From assembly GCA_032871835.1 (NCBI GenBank), contig CM065295.1, positions 65,469,687-65,533,686 on the forward strand: DNA of 64,000 bases, written 5' to 3'. Below the pieces are notes generated by a model that was given only the letters and a program-made list of their open reading frames with translations, was not told where the DNA came from and did no database searches. The position numbers were made by a program, and so were the translations under genes. This DNA is from Dipteronia dyeriana (taxonomy: Eukaryota; Streptophyta; Magnoliopsida; Sapindales; Sapindaceae). Shown piece after piece: positions 11,350-23,820 of this stretch (positions within the stretch are counted from its first letter, which is position 1; each line of letters begins with the position of its first letter).

Positions 11350-13674
11350 TTATGCATATCCAATGAAAATGCAATCAACAGTTTTAGGACCTATTTTCAC
11401 CTTCCTAGGTATAGGTACTGCTACTTTGGCAAGACACCCCCACATTCGTAAGAATTTATAGGAAGGCTTTCTTCCTTTCCATAGTTCACATGGTGTCTTA
11501 TCTTCTTTCTTTCGGGGTACCTTGTTTAAAAGGTAATTGCTAGACAATATAGCGTCACCCCACATGTTCTGAGACAATCCAGAACTTATCAGCATTGCAT
11601 TCATCATCTCTTTCAAGGTACGATTTTTACATTTTGCAATACCGTTTTGTTGAGGGGAATATGGTGCAGTAGTTTGATGTATGATTCCGTGTTGAGCACA
11701 GAATTCACAAAACGGTGCTACATATTCACCACCTCGGTCACTTCTCAGTACCTTGATTTTCTTGTTGAGTTGATTCTCAACTTCAGTTTTATAGAGACTA
11801 AACTTCTCTATAGCTTCATCCTTGTTTTTCAACAAATATACATAGCAGTATTTGGTGCTATCATCTATAAATGTGATGAAATATTTGTTGTCACCTCTTG
11901 TTTGAACAAATTTTAAATCACATATATCTGTGTGAATTAAATCAAGAGGTTCAGATTTCCTTTCAATAGTTTGAAATGATGATCTTGTTAGTTTTGCTTC
12001 AACGCAAACTTCACACTTATGTTTAGGATCAATATTGAATGTGGGAATATGATTTAAATTAATTAATCTACGCAGAGTATCATAATTAACGTGTCCTAGT
12101 CTACCATGCCATAAATTGGAAGACTCAAGCAAATAAATTGAAGAATTATCTTTATTGATTGTTCTTTTGACAACATATACATTAAGCTTAAACATCCCTT
12201 CAGTTACATATCCTCTACCGACATAAGTTCCCTGCTTGGTTAAAACCACTTTGTCTGATTCAATCACCATCTTGAACCCATGCTGATTGAGCAACGAACC
12301 GGAAACCAAGTTCTTGCGTATATCAGGTACATACAGCACATTGTTCAAGCTCAGGGTTATACCAGAGGTCATCTTGAGAATGACTTGACCACGTCCCTTC
12401 ACGTCAGATGTGGCTGAGTTGCCCATATACAACTTTTCTTCATTCTTCATTTCTTCAAATATATTGAACTTCTCCCTATCAGAGCATATATGACGAGTGG
12501 CCCCAGTATCCAACCACCACTCCCTTGGGTTTGACCCAACAAGGTTTGCTTCTGTCACAACTGCAGAGAGATTGATCTCGGATACATCTCTTGAGATCCC
12601 AGCAATCACGTTTGCCTCGTGGTTCTTTTTCTTCTTTGGCAACCTGCACTCAGAAGATTTGTGACCCAGCTTGTCACAGTTGAAGCACTTCCCTTGGAAT
12701 TTTGGCTTCTTAGAGACTCCTCCCTTATGACCCAATTTGGATCCTTTCCCAGGCTTGTTCTTTTTTGGTTTAGAACTTTGCCCATGCTCAACCACATTGA
12801 TCTTCGCTTCATGCGTATTGACATCTTTCTTGTCATACTTCATATGGTCTTCCTGAATACGAAGCTTGAGAATTAGATCCTCGATCTTCATCTCCTTTCG
12901 CTTGTGTTTGAGATAGTTTTTGAACTCTTTCCATGAAGGAGGAAGCTTCTCAATGATTGCAGCCACCTGGAAAGTTTCACTCAAGGTCATCCCTTCGGCA
13001 TGTATCTCATGCAGAATCACCTGTAGCTCTTGGACTTGACTCATAACTGTCTTGGAATCCCCCATCTTATAATCAAGAAACAGACCGACAATAAACTTCT
13101 TGGAACCAGCGTCCTTAGTTTTGTATTTGCGATCTAATGATTCTTACAGTTCTTTGGCTGTTTTCTTTGAAGAATAAACGCTATATAGCGAATCTGACAG
13201 CCCGTTCAGTATGTAATTATGGCACAGGAAATCTGAGTGATTCCATACATCAATTGCATTCCATACCTGAACATCTCGCTCTTCACCATTATTTGGTTTA
13301 GGAGCATCTTCAGTTAAGAATCTGCCAAGGTTCAGTGTGGTCAGATAAAATAGCATCTTTTGCTGCCATTGTTTAAAATTCGGTCCACTGAACTTATCAG
13401 GCTTCTCCATATGATTCATCGGCAAAGGTACCGAATTCATATAGGGATTTGCCATGGGAACATTCCCTTGACTCATATACTGGCTCATCACCGGATCAGG
13501 CATGTTTCTCACGAAGGAGTTGATGGCCAGAGTCGTCGTAGCCACAGTAGGTACTACTACTGGTACCTGACCCACAAGCATAGAGTTCACAGCTGAAGTA
13601 TCTAATCTCATACTTGGATTAACTTCTGGAGTCTCTAGTGGAACACTGGAGTTCACATTCGATTTGTTTGCCAT
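11350..13674 (-). pseudogene. Copia-1 gag, protease and integrase (broken)
   Basis: The natural start is probably the ATG at 13674 (MANKSNVNSSVP); the open frame extends upstream to 13812 through leader sequence. Gag carries a CCHC knuckle ([14 protein letters not shown], near 12650). The protease has [12 protein letters not shown] (D-T-G active site). The integrase has the H-H-C-C domain (HGRLGH ... CEVC) and the core [19 protein letters not shown] and [13 protein letters not shown]. In active relatives that last motif has Glu (GVAERKNR), so the third catalytic acid is Lys here. A TAA at 13144-13146 interrupts gag in frame (after AKEL), and a TAA at 11350-11352 follows FIGYA where Tyr is usual. 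Confidence 0.9.
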
Positions 13675-13784
13675 AATATCTGAAACAAAACAGAATCGTT
13701 TTAGTATCACAGAAATAATAGCAAAGATATCAATTGATATCAAATCAGATTTCACGATGGAAATCAGAATCAGTGTCTGATATT

Positions 13785-13998
13785 GCAGACCCGATAACAC
13801 AATTGAAATCACAATTGATTTCGAAACCAGTGTCTAATAATAGACCCAATTTCCACAGATTAATATATATCTTTCAAATTGAAATCAGTGTTCCAAAAAA
13901 CCCGATTTCCACAGGTTATACAATTGAAATCAGTGTTCCAAAGAACCCGATTTCCAAATTGAATCAATGTTCCAGAGGAACCCGATTATCACAGTTTT
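13785..13998. repeat. Degenerate ~40-bp tandem repeats in the Copia-1 leader
   Basis: A unit of the form attgaaatcagtgttccaaa / aacccgatttccacag recurs about four to five times between the 5' LTR and gag (clear units near 13878, 13921 and 13957, weaker ones before). It lies in the untranslated leader of the element. Confidence 0.75.
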
Positions 13999-14035
13999 AC
14001 AAGCTGATTTATTTTCCAAGTCTGTTACGATCTGA

Positions 14036-14055
14036 ACCAGAAATTTGATACCAGA
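14036..14055 (-). promoter_or_regulatory. Primer-site-like sequence of Copia-1 (displaced)
   Basis: The minus strand reads CTGGTATCAAATTTCTGGTT, which resembles the initiator-Met primer site (TGGTATCA core). It lies about 75 nt inside the LTR end at 14128 instead of next to it, so its role is uncertain. Confidence 0.35.
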
Positions 14056-14127
14056 AAGTTTGAATAAGCAAATGTTGTTTGGAAAAAAAGAAATTAAAAC
14101 AGAAAAGAAAAGAAATTGTCTTAAGAT

Positions 14128-15053
14128 TGTAAAACGTATTTTACAAACAAACCTGACTGGTATCAATGAAAACAGAAAGTAACGTTAGAAAAAGAGTTTG
14201 ATCCGAGGCCCGTGTTTCACACGGTGTCCTTAAGACAATTTCACCGGACAACACCGTATGTGTATTAGGTGATTGTCTCCCAGGATACAACGGTTCAACA
14301 GTGGTAGACCTAAGCACTAACCACTACCAGCGAACTCAAACCGAGTTTTGAACTTACCAAGAAATAGAGAGAAGAAACGAATTCGGCTGCTCAAAAGAAA
14401 CTTGAATTATTTTTCTGTGTATGTTGAACAGAATATAAGAAGGATTAAATACCCAAACCGAAACCCTAGGGTTTTGGGATTAATACGGGATTATAATTGG
14501 AAAATTCATTTTGATTTAATAAGGAAATAATTTAATTAGATAATATTCTCTAAAGAGATTTATTTCTAATTAAAACTCGATTCTGTATTCTTAGTGATCA
14601 AGTAAGAAATCAAAATCCAAACAATTAAAGCTTTCCTTATTCATCACAATCAAAACATTGACTTAGGGAAGTGGTAAAATGTCAACTGTACTCTTACGGT
14701 CCAATCGGAGCGGCATTCGAAGGTTCGGGGTCCATGATTTGCACCCCCCCTACGCACGCGAGAGAGAGCCTCTATGCCACACACATATTGAAAGCTCATA
14801 TCACACATTCACTTATAAACTACTTATAAATGATTTCCCTAAGCAACGTGGGATTCCTTTTAATCCCTACACAATGGGTTCACTTTGAGATTCAATTTCT
14901 CATTCACCCATTAACCATTTTGTGAATTTGAGTAAACCATTTCGAAGTTCTCACGAAGGAGAATTCGAATCCACTTTAATCTTCCATTTCTATGGAATTT
15001 ATCATACTCAATTTTTACCCTCAACATGAGAGATTATCACAAAATTTCCAACA
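14128..15053 (-). repeat. Copia-1 5' LTR
   Basis: 926 bp, near-identical to 7983-8946, TG...CA. It is shorter mainly because of one deletion near 14712. It is followed by the target duplication TTCCC at 15054-15058. Confidence 0.95.
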
Positions 15054-15058
15054 TTCCC

Positions 15059-15310
15059 TGCTATAGTTTCTTTGTGGCTATCTGGCAACTCTTTCACATA
15101 GCCATCAATTGCTAACAAAAAAGTGTTTTGATCACGAAAAAAAAAAGCCAACTTAACTTACGGACCTTACCGAGATTGACAAAATTCCTTCAAGTTTGCA
15201 TGTTAATTATCCATACTATATAGACATAATCAATTAACTAACCTTTGGAGATATTGAGTTGATCTACCAGGCCTAACTCTTTGATAGAATCCCAATATGA
15301 ATCCCGCACC
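15059..15310 (-). other. Two splice-compatible open segments, possible host exons
   Basis: On the minus strand, about 15219-15301 is an 83-nt open segment flanked by TTATAG and GTTAGT, encoding VRDSYWDSIKELGLVDQLN and neighbouring residues. After about 110 nt with GT...AG limits, a second open segment (about 15059-15115) follows a TTGTTAG acceptor-like site and encodes AIDGYVKELPDSHKETIAG. The splice phases agree (the codon GCA is split G|CA). The protein is not recognised. If real, Copia-1 is inserted at the end of the second segment, and the sequence on the far side (left of 7983) does not clearly continue coding. Confidence 0.35.
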
Positions 15311-15536
15311 CTCTTCAAATTAACACTATAACTACTTATAATTACAATAGTCATCGTTTGTATGGTAATATATTTTTTCCAAAAGTTTTATTGTTCAATT
15401 TGGGTTTAATCGCTTTAATGATCTAGACAAGTTACTTCATTATTGAGGGAAGTTAATACGTTCCGGTCCACCGCAATAGAAAGCTCAATTTCATTGAAAC
15501 TTACGTTGATTGTGAACAATTTGAATGTCTTGGAAG

Positions 15537-15946
15537 TAGAGGTGTCCACGGTTCGGTTTCGGTTACGAACCGCCGGTTTCGGTTCCGTAGAATGACCTAA
15601 CCGTAACCGTAACCGTAACCGTAATGGTAATGGAACGGTTTGGTTCAGTTACATAACCGCCGGTTTGGCAGTTATGGTTCAGTTACGGGCCGGTTTCGGT
15701 TACGTTTTTTTTTTTTGGCAAATGAATTGCCACGTGTTGCAATTCTATTGGTTAGTTTTTTAAAAATAAAATATAGCAAAACATCCGGTTTTGAGGCCGT
15801 TTTTGGGATTGGATAACCGTAATCGAACCGTTAGGAAACCGGTTTCCAACCTGTTTCGTAACCTGCGGTTACAGTTACGGTTACGGATTTGGGAGGACGG
15901 TTTCGGTTCGGTTTCGAACGGTTTAACCGAACCGTGGATACCTCTA
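15537..15946. mobile_element. hAT-type MITE, 410 bp, with 8-bp TSD
   Basis: Terminal inverted repeats TAGAGGTGTCCACGGTTCGG and its complement with one mismatch (TAGAGGTATCC...) mark the ends. The 8-bp duplication CTTGGAAG is present at 15529-15536 and 15947-15954. The interior is full of subterminal ggttcggtt / aaccgtaac motifs and has no ORF. Eight-bp duplications and YARNG-type ends fit the hAT superfamily, non-autonomous. Confidence 0.9.
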
Positions 15947-15954
15947 CTTGGAAG

Positions 15955-18900
15955 GAATTCTTAATCTTGATATTATTGTGCATGACTCATGATGCAGCAA
16001 AATCAAATATAATAATATATAGCAAAATAAAATCTTATTTATAATGTGATCAATTAGTTAAATATTGCTTCAATGACTTTATAAAAAACAATTATATATA
16101 CCTTGACGTAAAGTTAGATTATTAAACAAAAACATTTAGTTTAAGGGTAGTGTTAACCGAACTCACGATAACAACTTCATTTTCAAAAATAAAGTAGTTG
16201 TAAATGTATATCTTTCATACGCATGTTAACGTTACCCTTAGTTTAATTACTATTATAATTGTATCTATTGACAGTGACCTTGAGAGAACTACTGGGTGGT
16301 AATTTAATTTCTTCAGCAAAGGAATACAACTTTTTTTTTTTTTTTTTGATATCACGGAATACTACTTTTTGTATTATCTTGCCTTGTTCCATCAATTTTG
16401 TCAAAAGCACAAACACATGTAATAAAAACGTACGTAGTCCCATTCATTTTTTTTTCTTTTTTTAATTAACAATATAACCAATTCCATGCCTCATTTCTTC
16501 TCATAGATACCACAATTTTCAAGCCGCATTCAAATCCAAACAAATGAGTAGCTTTAATATTGTAAAATCGCTACAACGACATTTCATTTTCCGTCTAAGA
16601 AAAATCAATGTGCAGGAAATACGATACATATAAAATTGAATATATTTAGAAGGATTGAGATTATATACTGATGAAAATAAAACATGTTAAGGGGCCAATC
16701 AAGATTTTTTTTTTTAAAGATTCTTAGGTTATAGTTGGCTCCACAGCACCACACTCCCCATGTGTTAAAGGTCCCCCATTGCAATTGGAATTTGTATTGA
16801 TGCTCAAGTGCTTGTCTTTGCTGTTGTTTCTTTCATTTCTTTTTATTTTGTGAAGAAAACTTGTTCTCTTCCACTTAACTATATAGCAAAGCTCACAAAA
16901 TAATAATTTAATTATGTTTAAAAGGAAGCTAGGCATGTGATGCGGTGGCTGCTTGGCCACAATGAGCTCTTCCGGTGGGCCTTCCTAAAACCAACAATGG
17001 AAGAACATCTCTCTTTCGCATGTTACCCCCTCGTGCATCTATCCTCTTCATTCCTTCCTTACAATTTAATTTAGAACTACCACACACTTCCTTTTCTTTT
17101 CATTTTCCAATTAATATATTTAACTTTATATATATATATATATATTTGATGTAGTTGACTTCATTTTTTACTTTCATATATTTCAATTCAATTACGTTAA
17201 TTAAGTTACAATTGTTTTCATACTACTTTAATAGAAATTATTGGCCACAAAATGGTGTAACCCGGATAGTCAAACGACAAATGATGTTGGAAAATAAATA
17301 TAGTTTTATATAAAATCATATCCAAACTATGACAATGGAAGTATATGATGATCTTTTATAATCTTTGATATACCAATAAACATGAAGCCCATTATTCTGG
17401 CACGAAGCAACATCGAAGCATATATGAAGATAGTGAAAGCAATTGATATTAGGTTAATCATGGAGATCTGATATCAATTATATATAATGTATACTTTTTA
17501 ATGACATTCAAATTGTACTTATAATTACTTTGTATTTTATTGTTAAAATAAGATTGGTACCATGTGTTAGATACCTCCTAACCTACTCACTCACATGCTC
17601 CAAACAAACATCAAATCCCTACTCAAACTACTAATTAATCACTTATTAGTAATTAGATAATATTAATTAATTAGATAGTAATATTGAGTGTCAAACCGTC
17701 GGGTTTTTTTTTTTTTTTTTTTATGTTTTATTTTAACTTTGCCATTATGTTTGTTAGTACTGGATAATAGAAAATAGTGACTTTACTCTGTTTGATAAGC
17801 TTAATAGATACGTAGAACTAATATATACATGGGATCTGGATCTTCTTCGAGGATAAAGTGAGGTGATGAGGGGATCCAAATCCATATGCATGAGTAGATG
17901 AAGTTGAACTAGTTGTATCCTCTTGCACCTATATCATTAAAAGTATTGGCTCGAATCGTTTCTCTCTCTCCTAAAACCCAAATTAATTGTAATAGTTTTA
18001 AAATTTTGATATGTAGAACTAAAAACACATATTTGATGATTCTTTTTTTGAAATCTGAGACCAATTAGGTTTGAAGTCTACTAGAGCTTTAAGAGATCTA
18101 TAGCTCAATAGCTATAAACATGGTCCAAAATATAACTCTTAAAAAAGGGTCTCTTAACAGTTTACAATTTAATGGAGAAATGTGAGGCACGAATTCCTGT
18201 TTACATAAGTGAAACGGAAGTGTCATTTTACAATTTAATGGGAAAAGTGAGTATAGAAGGAAAAGTGATCAATCAATGGACTGATTTCATTAGTCTAATT
18301 GATATTTTTTTTTTGGTATAACAAATATAGTGTGATAATTTAAACCTAAGATATAGTCTCATCGAATGAACATTGTTTGTTATAAACTATATTGACGGTC
18401 ATGTCTAATCAAGAGTATTTGATATTCTAAGTAGATGTCTTCTAATTAATATTTAAAAACACATTATTCTATACAGTTGAATTGAAATAAATAAATATAT
18501 CTATAATCTATTCGGTTGATATTTATATATGTTTCCAAAAAAGTAATATTAAATGTTTAATTTTATAAAAGCACCATCAAGTTCAAATAACAGTGTTTGA
18601 AACTAACAAGTAACAACACAATTATGTAATATCAATTAACGTAATTTACGCCTTTTACATGGTTTCTGTTTAATTTGCATGTGAAATTGTGAATTGGATG
18701 ATGAATACATCCAAACTTTTTGATAAAAAAAAAAAAAAAAAACATTCAAACTTTTGTCTGTCACATATTGAATGTTTTAACTTTTCAAAATTAGAATCCC
18801 ATTTTGTTTTTAAGAATTTTTGACCTTGAAAACATTGTTTCAGTCAGAGAGCTGAATCAACCCAATTTCTTAGGCTCCTATAGGCTATAGCCATCTGAGT

Positions 18901-20992
18901 AGACTATCCTTTTTGTTGAAAGTTGAAACATTAGTAATTCTGTTCCAAGCTAGGTGATATGACACATTTCCACTTATTGTAATATCAAGATTGTATTTGT
19001 ATGTCTAATCTTGCATAATTCATTCACAAGATCAGCATTAACCGTAAACAGGTTAGTCAAAGGTACTTTTATATAATTTAAGTAAAAGTACAGTCTGATT
19101 GTATATACCTCTAACGTCAAGCTACTTTATTACAATTTGCTCTTAATAATATAATTGTTGGATTGCATGGTTTGGATCGATGATGTTGCACTACACTCAC
19201 GCAATATGGTGGTGTTGCTCAAAATGTTGCTCAAAATGTTAATCATATATTATATTGTGGGGTGACACCGCAACAATTGTCTATGAGTGTTAGAACTCTT
19301 GTGTTCTTAAGATCTATGTGAATCATAGAATACAAATATTAAAAACCGAAAAAGAGAGAGTTTCACCAATAAAAACAACAATTTGACAGTGGAAATTGAG
19401 TTCTAATGAGCTTTATAGATATCAACTTACAACGAATCATACAAAATCTAATATCTCTCTTCGTTACTTCTATTGCTTTTATGTGTGCCATTTTTTTTAT
19501 TGCTTTTGGATTTGTTTATTTCTTAACAATAATGTCTAATGAGTTGCATCGGATTCCTTTATCTCAAATGATGACTGAGATCATCCTTTTAAGTTTTAAT
19601 ATATCTAATCATCTATGAAAGATAAAACTAAAACTAATAATGAAAGAAATGCTCAAATTGTGATGTATAATAACAATGGAGACAAGGAACACAAATTTCA
19701 ATTATTGAAATGGACAAAGAAGGGATTCATGTTTCCTGCCCTACTGGTTAGGCCCAATGTGTCGGTTTGATCATAATGTGATCTAATGAAAGGATAGTTA
19801 GAGGTTCTCTTTTCATTTTCTAATTACTCATTATCACTTTTAAACAGCCTTTCTCTTGTAGCCCAATGTTCATGCAAAGCGACATGCTACCTCATTTATT
19901 TTTTGCTTCTACAAAAAGCACTTTCTTTATTTCTTAGCAAATATATAGCATATATATCTAGCTATTTATAATGATAAGATGGTGTGTTGATACAATGACA
20001 CATATAATTATATGTTATAATGCCGGCCAAGTTTGCATGGTCGCGACCCACATGCAGCCACATATATTAAACTAATAAGAAGAAAAGTCATCCCATTGTG
20101 CAAAGGAGAGAATATTACGATTCATTCTTTTTCACTAGATTAGTTCAGTATTACTTATTATAAAGATAAAGATTGTAATTATAAAGACAATGATAGTAAA
20201 TCAGTTCGTTGGAAATACACATTACCAAAATCTTAATAATTATGACCATAATCTATGCTACTTTTTATGTTTATTAATTGAAGATGCAAGACCCATACCA
20301 AGTAGCTGGAATTCATCCATCAAATTCTTGGGTTTTTGTTTAGTCTCAAGTATGCTAATTTCCTCAGTTTTTTTTTTTTTTCTGTTTTCGATTGTTTTTA
20401 CGGTATCTTTCTACCTAGAATCTAGATATCCAATTTTTAAAGTTTTTATTAATAATAGAATTCAAGTCCCTAACTTAGAGTTATTTATCTAAACCGTTCT
20501 ACGTGGTATCTACCAATTCAGCTATAACTCCGTGGGCTAATTTCGTCAGATTTATTGAATCCGTGCTAACAAAGATGATCCATTCTGCAAGAGGCAAATA
20601 AAACATCGTTAGAAACCCAACACCCTAATAAAGGATCAATGGGTCAAGATTCCAGGACAAAGAGGTTTGGGAGTGTTTATAAATACACCATATTGGTTAC
20701 TAAGTACACCCACATCAGATGTTAGAATAAGTGCTTGGTAGTTGGTACGGGTGGGCACGGTAAAGCCAAATCCAATCGACATCCTTTCAGTTTGCCAAAT
20801 GCATAAGAATTGAGTGGAACCGAACAGATTTTTGTCGGTTGGATCAATTTTATTGGTTTTGGGGTGTAGGACTTTAGGGCCTAATAAATTTTCTTTTTCC
20901 TAAAAAGACTAATAAATTATTTTTTTAGTATAAGTTAAAAAAAAAACACTTATATTTCTATGTGCAATAATATGTTAGTGCATCACTCATTA
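15955..20992. other. AT-rich intergenic DNA
   Basis: No gene, RNA gene or complete element was recognised in these 5 kb. It holds poly-T/poly-A runs (16330, 17703, 18728), a short (TA)n at about 17129-17145, and small ORFs without family resemblance (for example 16724-16960 minus and 19406-19618 plus). Near 20745-20880 a segment beginning gggtgggcacggt may be the end of another degraded hAT-like element. Confidence 0.5.
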
Positions 20993-21387
20993 GTCCCCAT
21001 AAAGGGATGTTAAAAATACGAAATCCATGGGTTCCCGCCGCACCACGCCTCATACGAATTAGGGTTTTAAATGCGACCGTGGTGGATCTGGAGCCAATTC
21101 TTGCACCATGATTTAGAAACTGGACAGGGTTAGAATTTGTTGTCCTTGACCCGACCCATCGTATTATTAATATTAATAATGATATTTAATTAAAATTTAA
21201 ATATTATTTAATCAATAAATGTGATCGGGGTCACCTCCCTTAGCCATGGAAATTACCCGACCCTGACACTGATCTTCAATAGTTGGAGTTGAGGCGAGGT
21301 TAGGACCAAATAATTTTGTTGGAGTTAGGATTAGAATTTGTTGTCCCCTCTTCAAACCCACCCTGTTGACATCCCTATTATGGGAAT
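20993..21387. mobile_element. Degraded hAT-like non-autonomous element
   Basis: The ends are inverted: ccccataaagggatgttaa on the left and ttgacatccctattatgggaa on the right. The interior has the GC-rich 'gggttcccgccgcacc' and 'acccgaccc' blocks typical of plant elements that start with agggatggcaac. No target duplication could be fixed because the ends are diverged. No ORF. Confidence 0.45.
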
Positions 21388-22106
21388 ACCCGAGAAACAT
21401 TTCATATATACTATTACATATATAACAAATCATATATCACATAGGGTTTTATAATAAAAAATAATTTAAGAAAAAAATCATCTAAGTACCTAATAGCAGC
21501 AGTGGATAGAGAGAGGTAAGCCTAGCTGAAACATATCTCAAGGTACCATATATTCAAATATTTTCAAAACACAACAGTCATATAAACACATTAGGCGATG
21601 TGGCTGACAACTATTAAAAAGGAGTTAATTGTACCAAACTCTCCTGATGTTTGTTTTTTTATACCTAGAAACAACTTATCGTTAATTGACATTCAACTCC
21701 TCTGCTGTTAGTCAAACTTTGTCAAACTTAACTATCGATCAAGCTTGACCGTCAAAACCAAGGGTATTTTGTCAGTTCAACATTTTAAAAAATAAAAATA
21801 ATAATTGAATAAACTATTAGAAAAAGAAATTAAAAAAATATTAAAAAAATACACATATATCTAAGATTGACAATATAAAAAAGTTGGACAAATATTTATT
21901 AAAACAAATTACAAAAAAAAAAGAATTTTTTTACAACAAAAAATTGATCTCTACTGTTCATGTATAGGATGGACAATGGAGATCAAATTAAAAAATATTG
22001 AAACAAAACGAAAATTAAAAAAAAAAGATGAATTATCTCCATCTTTGATCTCCGTCAATGAAGAACCATAGGTCTCCAGCGATAGAGACGATGACGATAG
22101 AACCCT
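21388..22106. other. Intergenic DNA, nothing firmly recognised
   Basis: AT-rich with A-runs. The stretch at 21617-21660 (ggagttaattgtaccaaact...) looks like the end of a MITE or MULE-type element, but no matching inverted end was found. Bases 22085-22096 form an inverted repeat with 23826-23840 across the solo LTR. Confidence 0.4.
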
Positions 22107-22111
22107 AACTT
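22107..22111. repeat. Target-site duplication of the solo LTR, left
   Basis: AACTT; matches 23821-23825. Confidence 0.75.
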
Positions 22112-23820
22112 TGTAAGAACCTCATTTTTATGATTGACTTATTTCATGACAAATCACATTTGGGGATGTTTTGTAATGGGTAGCTTAAGCTTTCGATGAT
22201 AAGCTTCCAAGCATCTCTGTGACTTCAAGAGCAAGAGCAAAAGGTAAATCACTTGACTTGACTCTTTAAGAGATTTAGCTGCACACACATACACACACTT
22301 GCATGTATATTTTCGTATCTTGTATTGAACTTCATATGATTGCATATCCTGCATGTTATTTGTGTTTACTTGTTGTGTTTTCATTACACTTCACACAAGC
22401 ACATAGACTAAGTGTGGTTAACCCTTAGAGAATGCCTCTCTTCTCTAAATTGGTCTTTACCATGTGCATAGTCTTGTAAGAGAGAATTTTTCTCTCTACC
22501 GTTGGTTGTGCTTCATTCCTACACCGTGGTTTTGTCCAGTGTAGTCTATCTGTTGTACCGCGGTCTCTTACGCATTTGGTGCACATTATCTCTGGCATGG
22601 TCTCTACCGTGAAGTTGTCCAGAGAGTGTGAAACGGTATATACCGCGGTCTGAGCACTTGCCTAAACCACGGTACACACCGCGGTCTGACGTGTTTTTGC
22701 AGCTTCTTTGCCAAAACGACGTCACTTTGTCTAGGGCTTCATATTTATAGACATTCTCCTCATCTTGGCCAAATTAGAGCTCATATTTTCAAATTGTTAG
22801 TGTGAGAGATTAACTCCTAGAGAGAGAGCTCCAAGACTTGATTTTTACTCAACCAAACACAAACCCCATAAGCATGTAGCATCTTTCAAGCATCAACTTC
22901 TCATGGGTCTTCTTGCTTTCATATCTTTGTATGTTGAACATGCCCTAAAACCTATTATTTGTCAATTTGTTCATCTTTGCTTAGGATTAACAATTACTTT
23001 GTTGATTAATTGCATGTCTCTTTGATTAAGCATGTTTTAAGTATATTTGTGTTTTATTTATTGGTTGAGATTGTCCATTCATTGATAGCTAGCATTTAGG
23101 ACCATTTTACCCTCTAGCTAAGTCTCTATGCCTTGCATATAGAAATTAATTTGTATGACTCATTGATTGCATTTATTGTCCTTATCATGCTTTATGACAA
23201 CTTATGTTGATTGGGCTTTGCTTGATGACTAGGTTTTAGATTTGCATATCTTTATCTAGTTAAGTCTTTATGAACTTTCATTTAGACATTGATAATTATA
23301 ATTTATTGACTTGTCTTTAAATCTCTAATTAAGCATATAGTGTTGTTTAGCATTGTATTGCATTTTGAATATCATGTCATATTCACTTAGACTTGCATTG
23401 ATTTCTTTACTGAGATAAGTTTTGTGACTACAAGGTGTAGTGAACAAGCAAGTGAAATCTTGCAACCAAAGAGTTGGTTGGCAAGCATTGGTCTAAAATC
23501 ACTATTAAAGGTCTGGGGTAGCAAAAGTGGATTAGTAATCGTTTAGGTGTGAAGTGGTCAACCTTTGTTGTAATCATTTTTGTAAATAATGGATTCGAGG
23601 ACCGGAGTGGCTAAGTGGTTAGCCCGTGAGTTTTGTTCAGTTGAAGGGTTTCTCATGTAAATCAATTATCGTGTCAATTATTGTTTTCCGTATTTTAATT
23701 ACGTAGATTGTATTTGACTGTACTTTTGTTAATCGTGATTAATCGAAAAGTTGGTATTAATCGATTAAAATCTATCCCCCCCCTTCTAGGTTAGTTTAGA
23801 CACATTTTTATTTATTTTCA
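22112..23820 (+). mobile_element. Solo LTR, 1709 bp
   Basis: The segment starts TGTAAGAAC, ends TTATTTTCA, and is flanked by the 5-bp duplication AACTT on both sides. Internally there is a TATA-like box (22743-22750, tatttata) and, near the end, a C8 tract followed by ttctaggttag (23776-23790), a feature I associate with LTRs of large plant Copia (SIRE-like) elements. No gag-pol or second LTR is present, so this is best read as the product of LTR-LTR recombination. Three ACCGCGGTCT motifs occur at about 22557, 22642 and 22678. Confidence 0.75.

Larger units (their letters stand above)
7983..15053 (-). mobile_element. Full-length Ty1/Copia retrotransposon with TSD (Copia-1)
   Basis: Two direct LTRs (7983-8946 and 14128-15053) bracket a minus-strand gag-pol in Copia order (integrase before RT). 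Both LTRs run TG...CA on the plus strand, and the 5-bp target-site duplication TTCCC is present at 7978-7982 and 15054-15058, fixing both ends. A polypurine tract on the minus strand (GTGGGGGAT) abuts the 3' LTR at 8947. The LTRs differ by about 7 substitutions in their first 210 bp by eye, plus indels, so the insertion is not very recent. The polyprotein has four in-frame stops and one frameshift. Confidence 0.95.

Noticed and set aside
16724..16960. 78-aa minus-strand ORF as a small peptide gene
   Set aside because: No signal peptide, conserved motif or promoter context; AT-rich chance ORF.
18830..18930. Possible short exon encoding MAIAYRSLRNWVDSAL
   Set aside because: Very short, no splice partners or homologues recognised.
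23596..23640. tRNA-like A-box (tggctaagtggttag)
   Set aside because: No cloverleaf, anticodon arm or B box could be built, and it lies inside the solo LTR.
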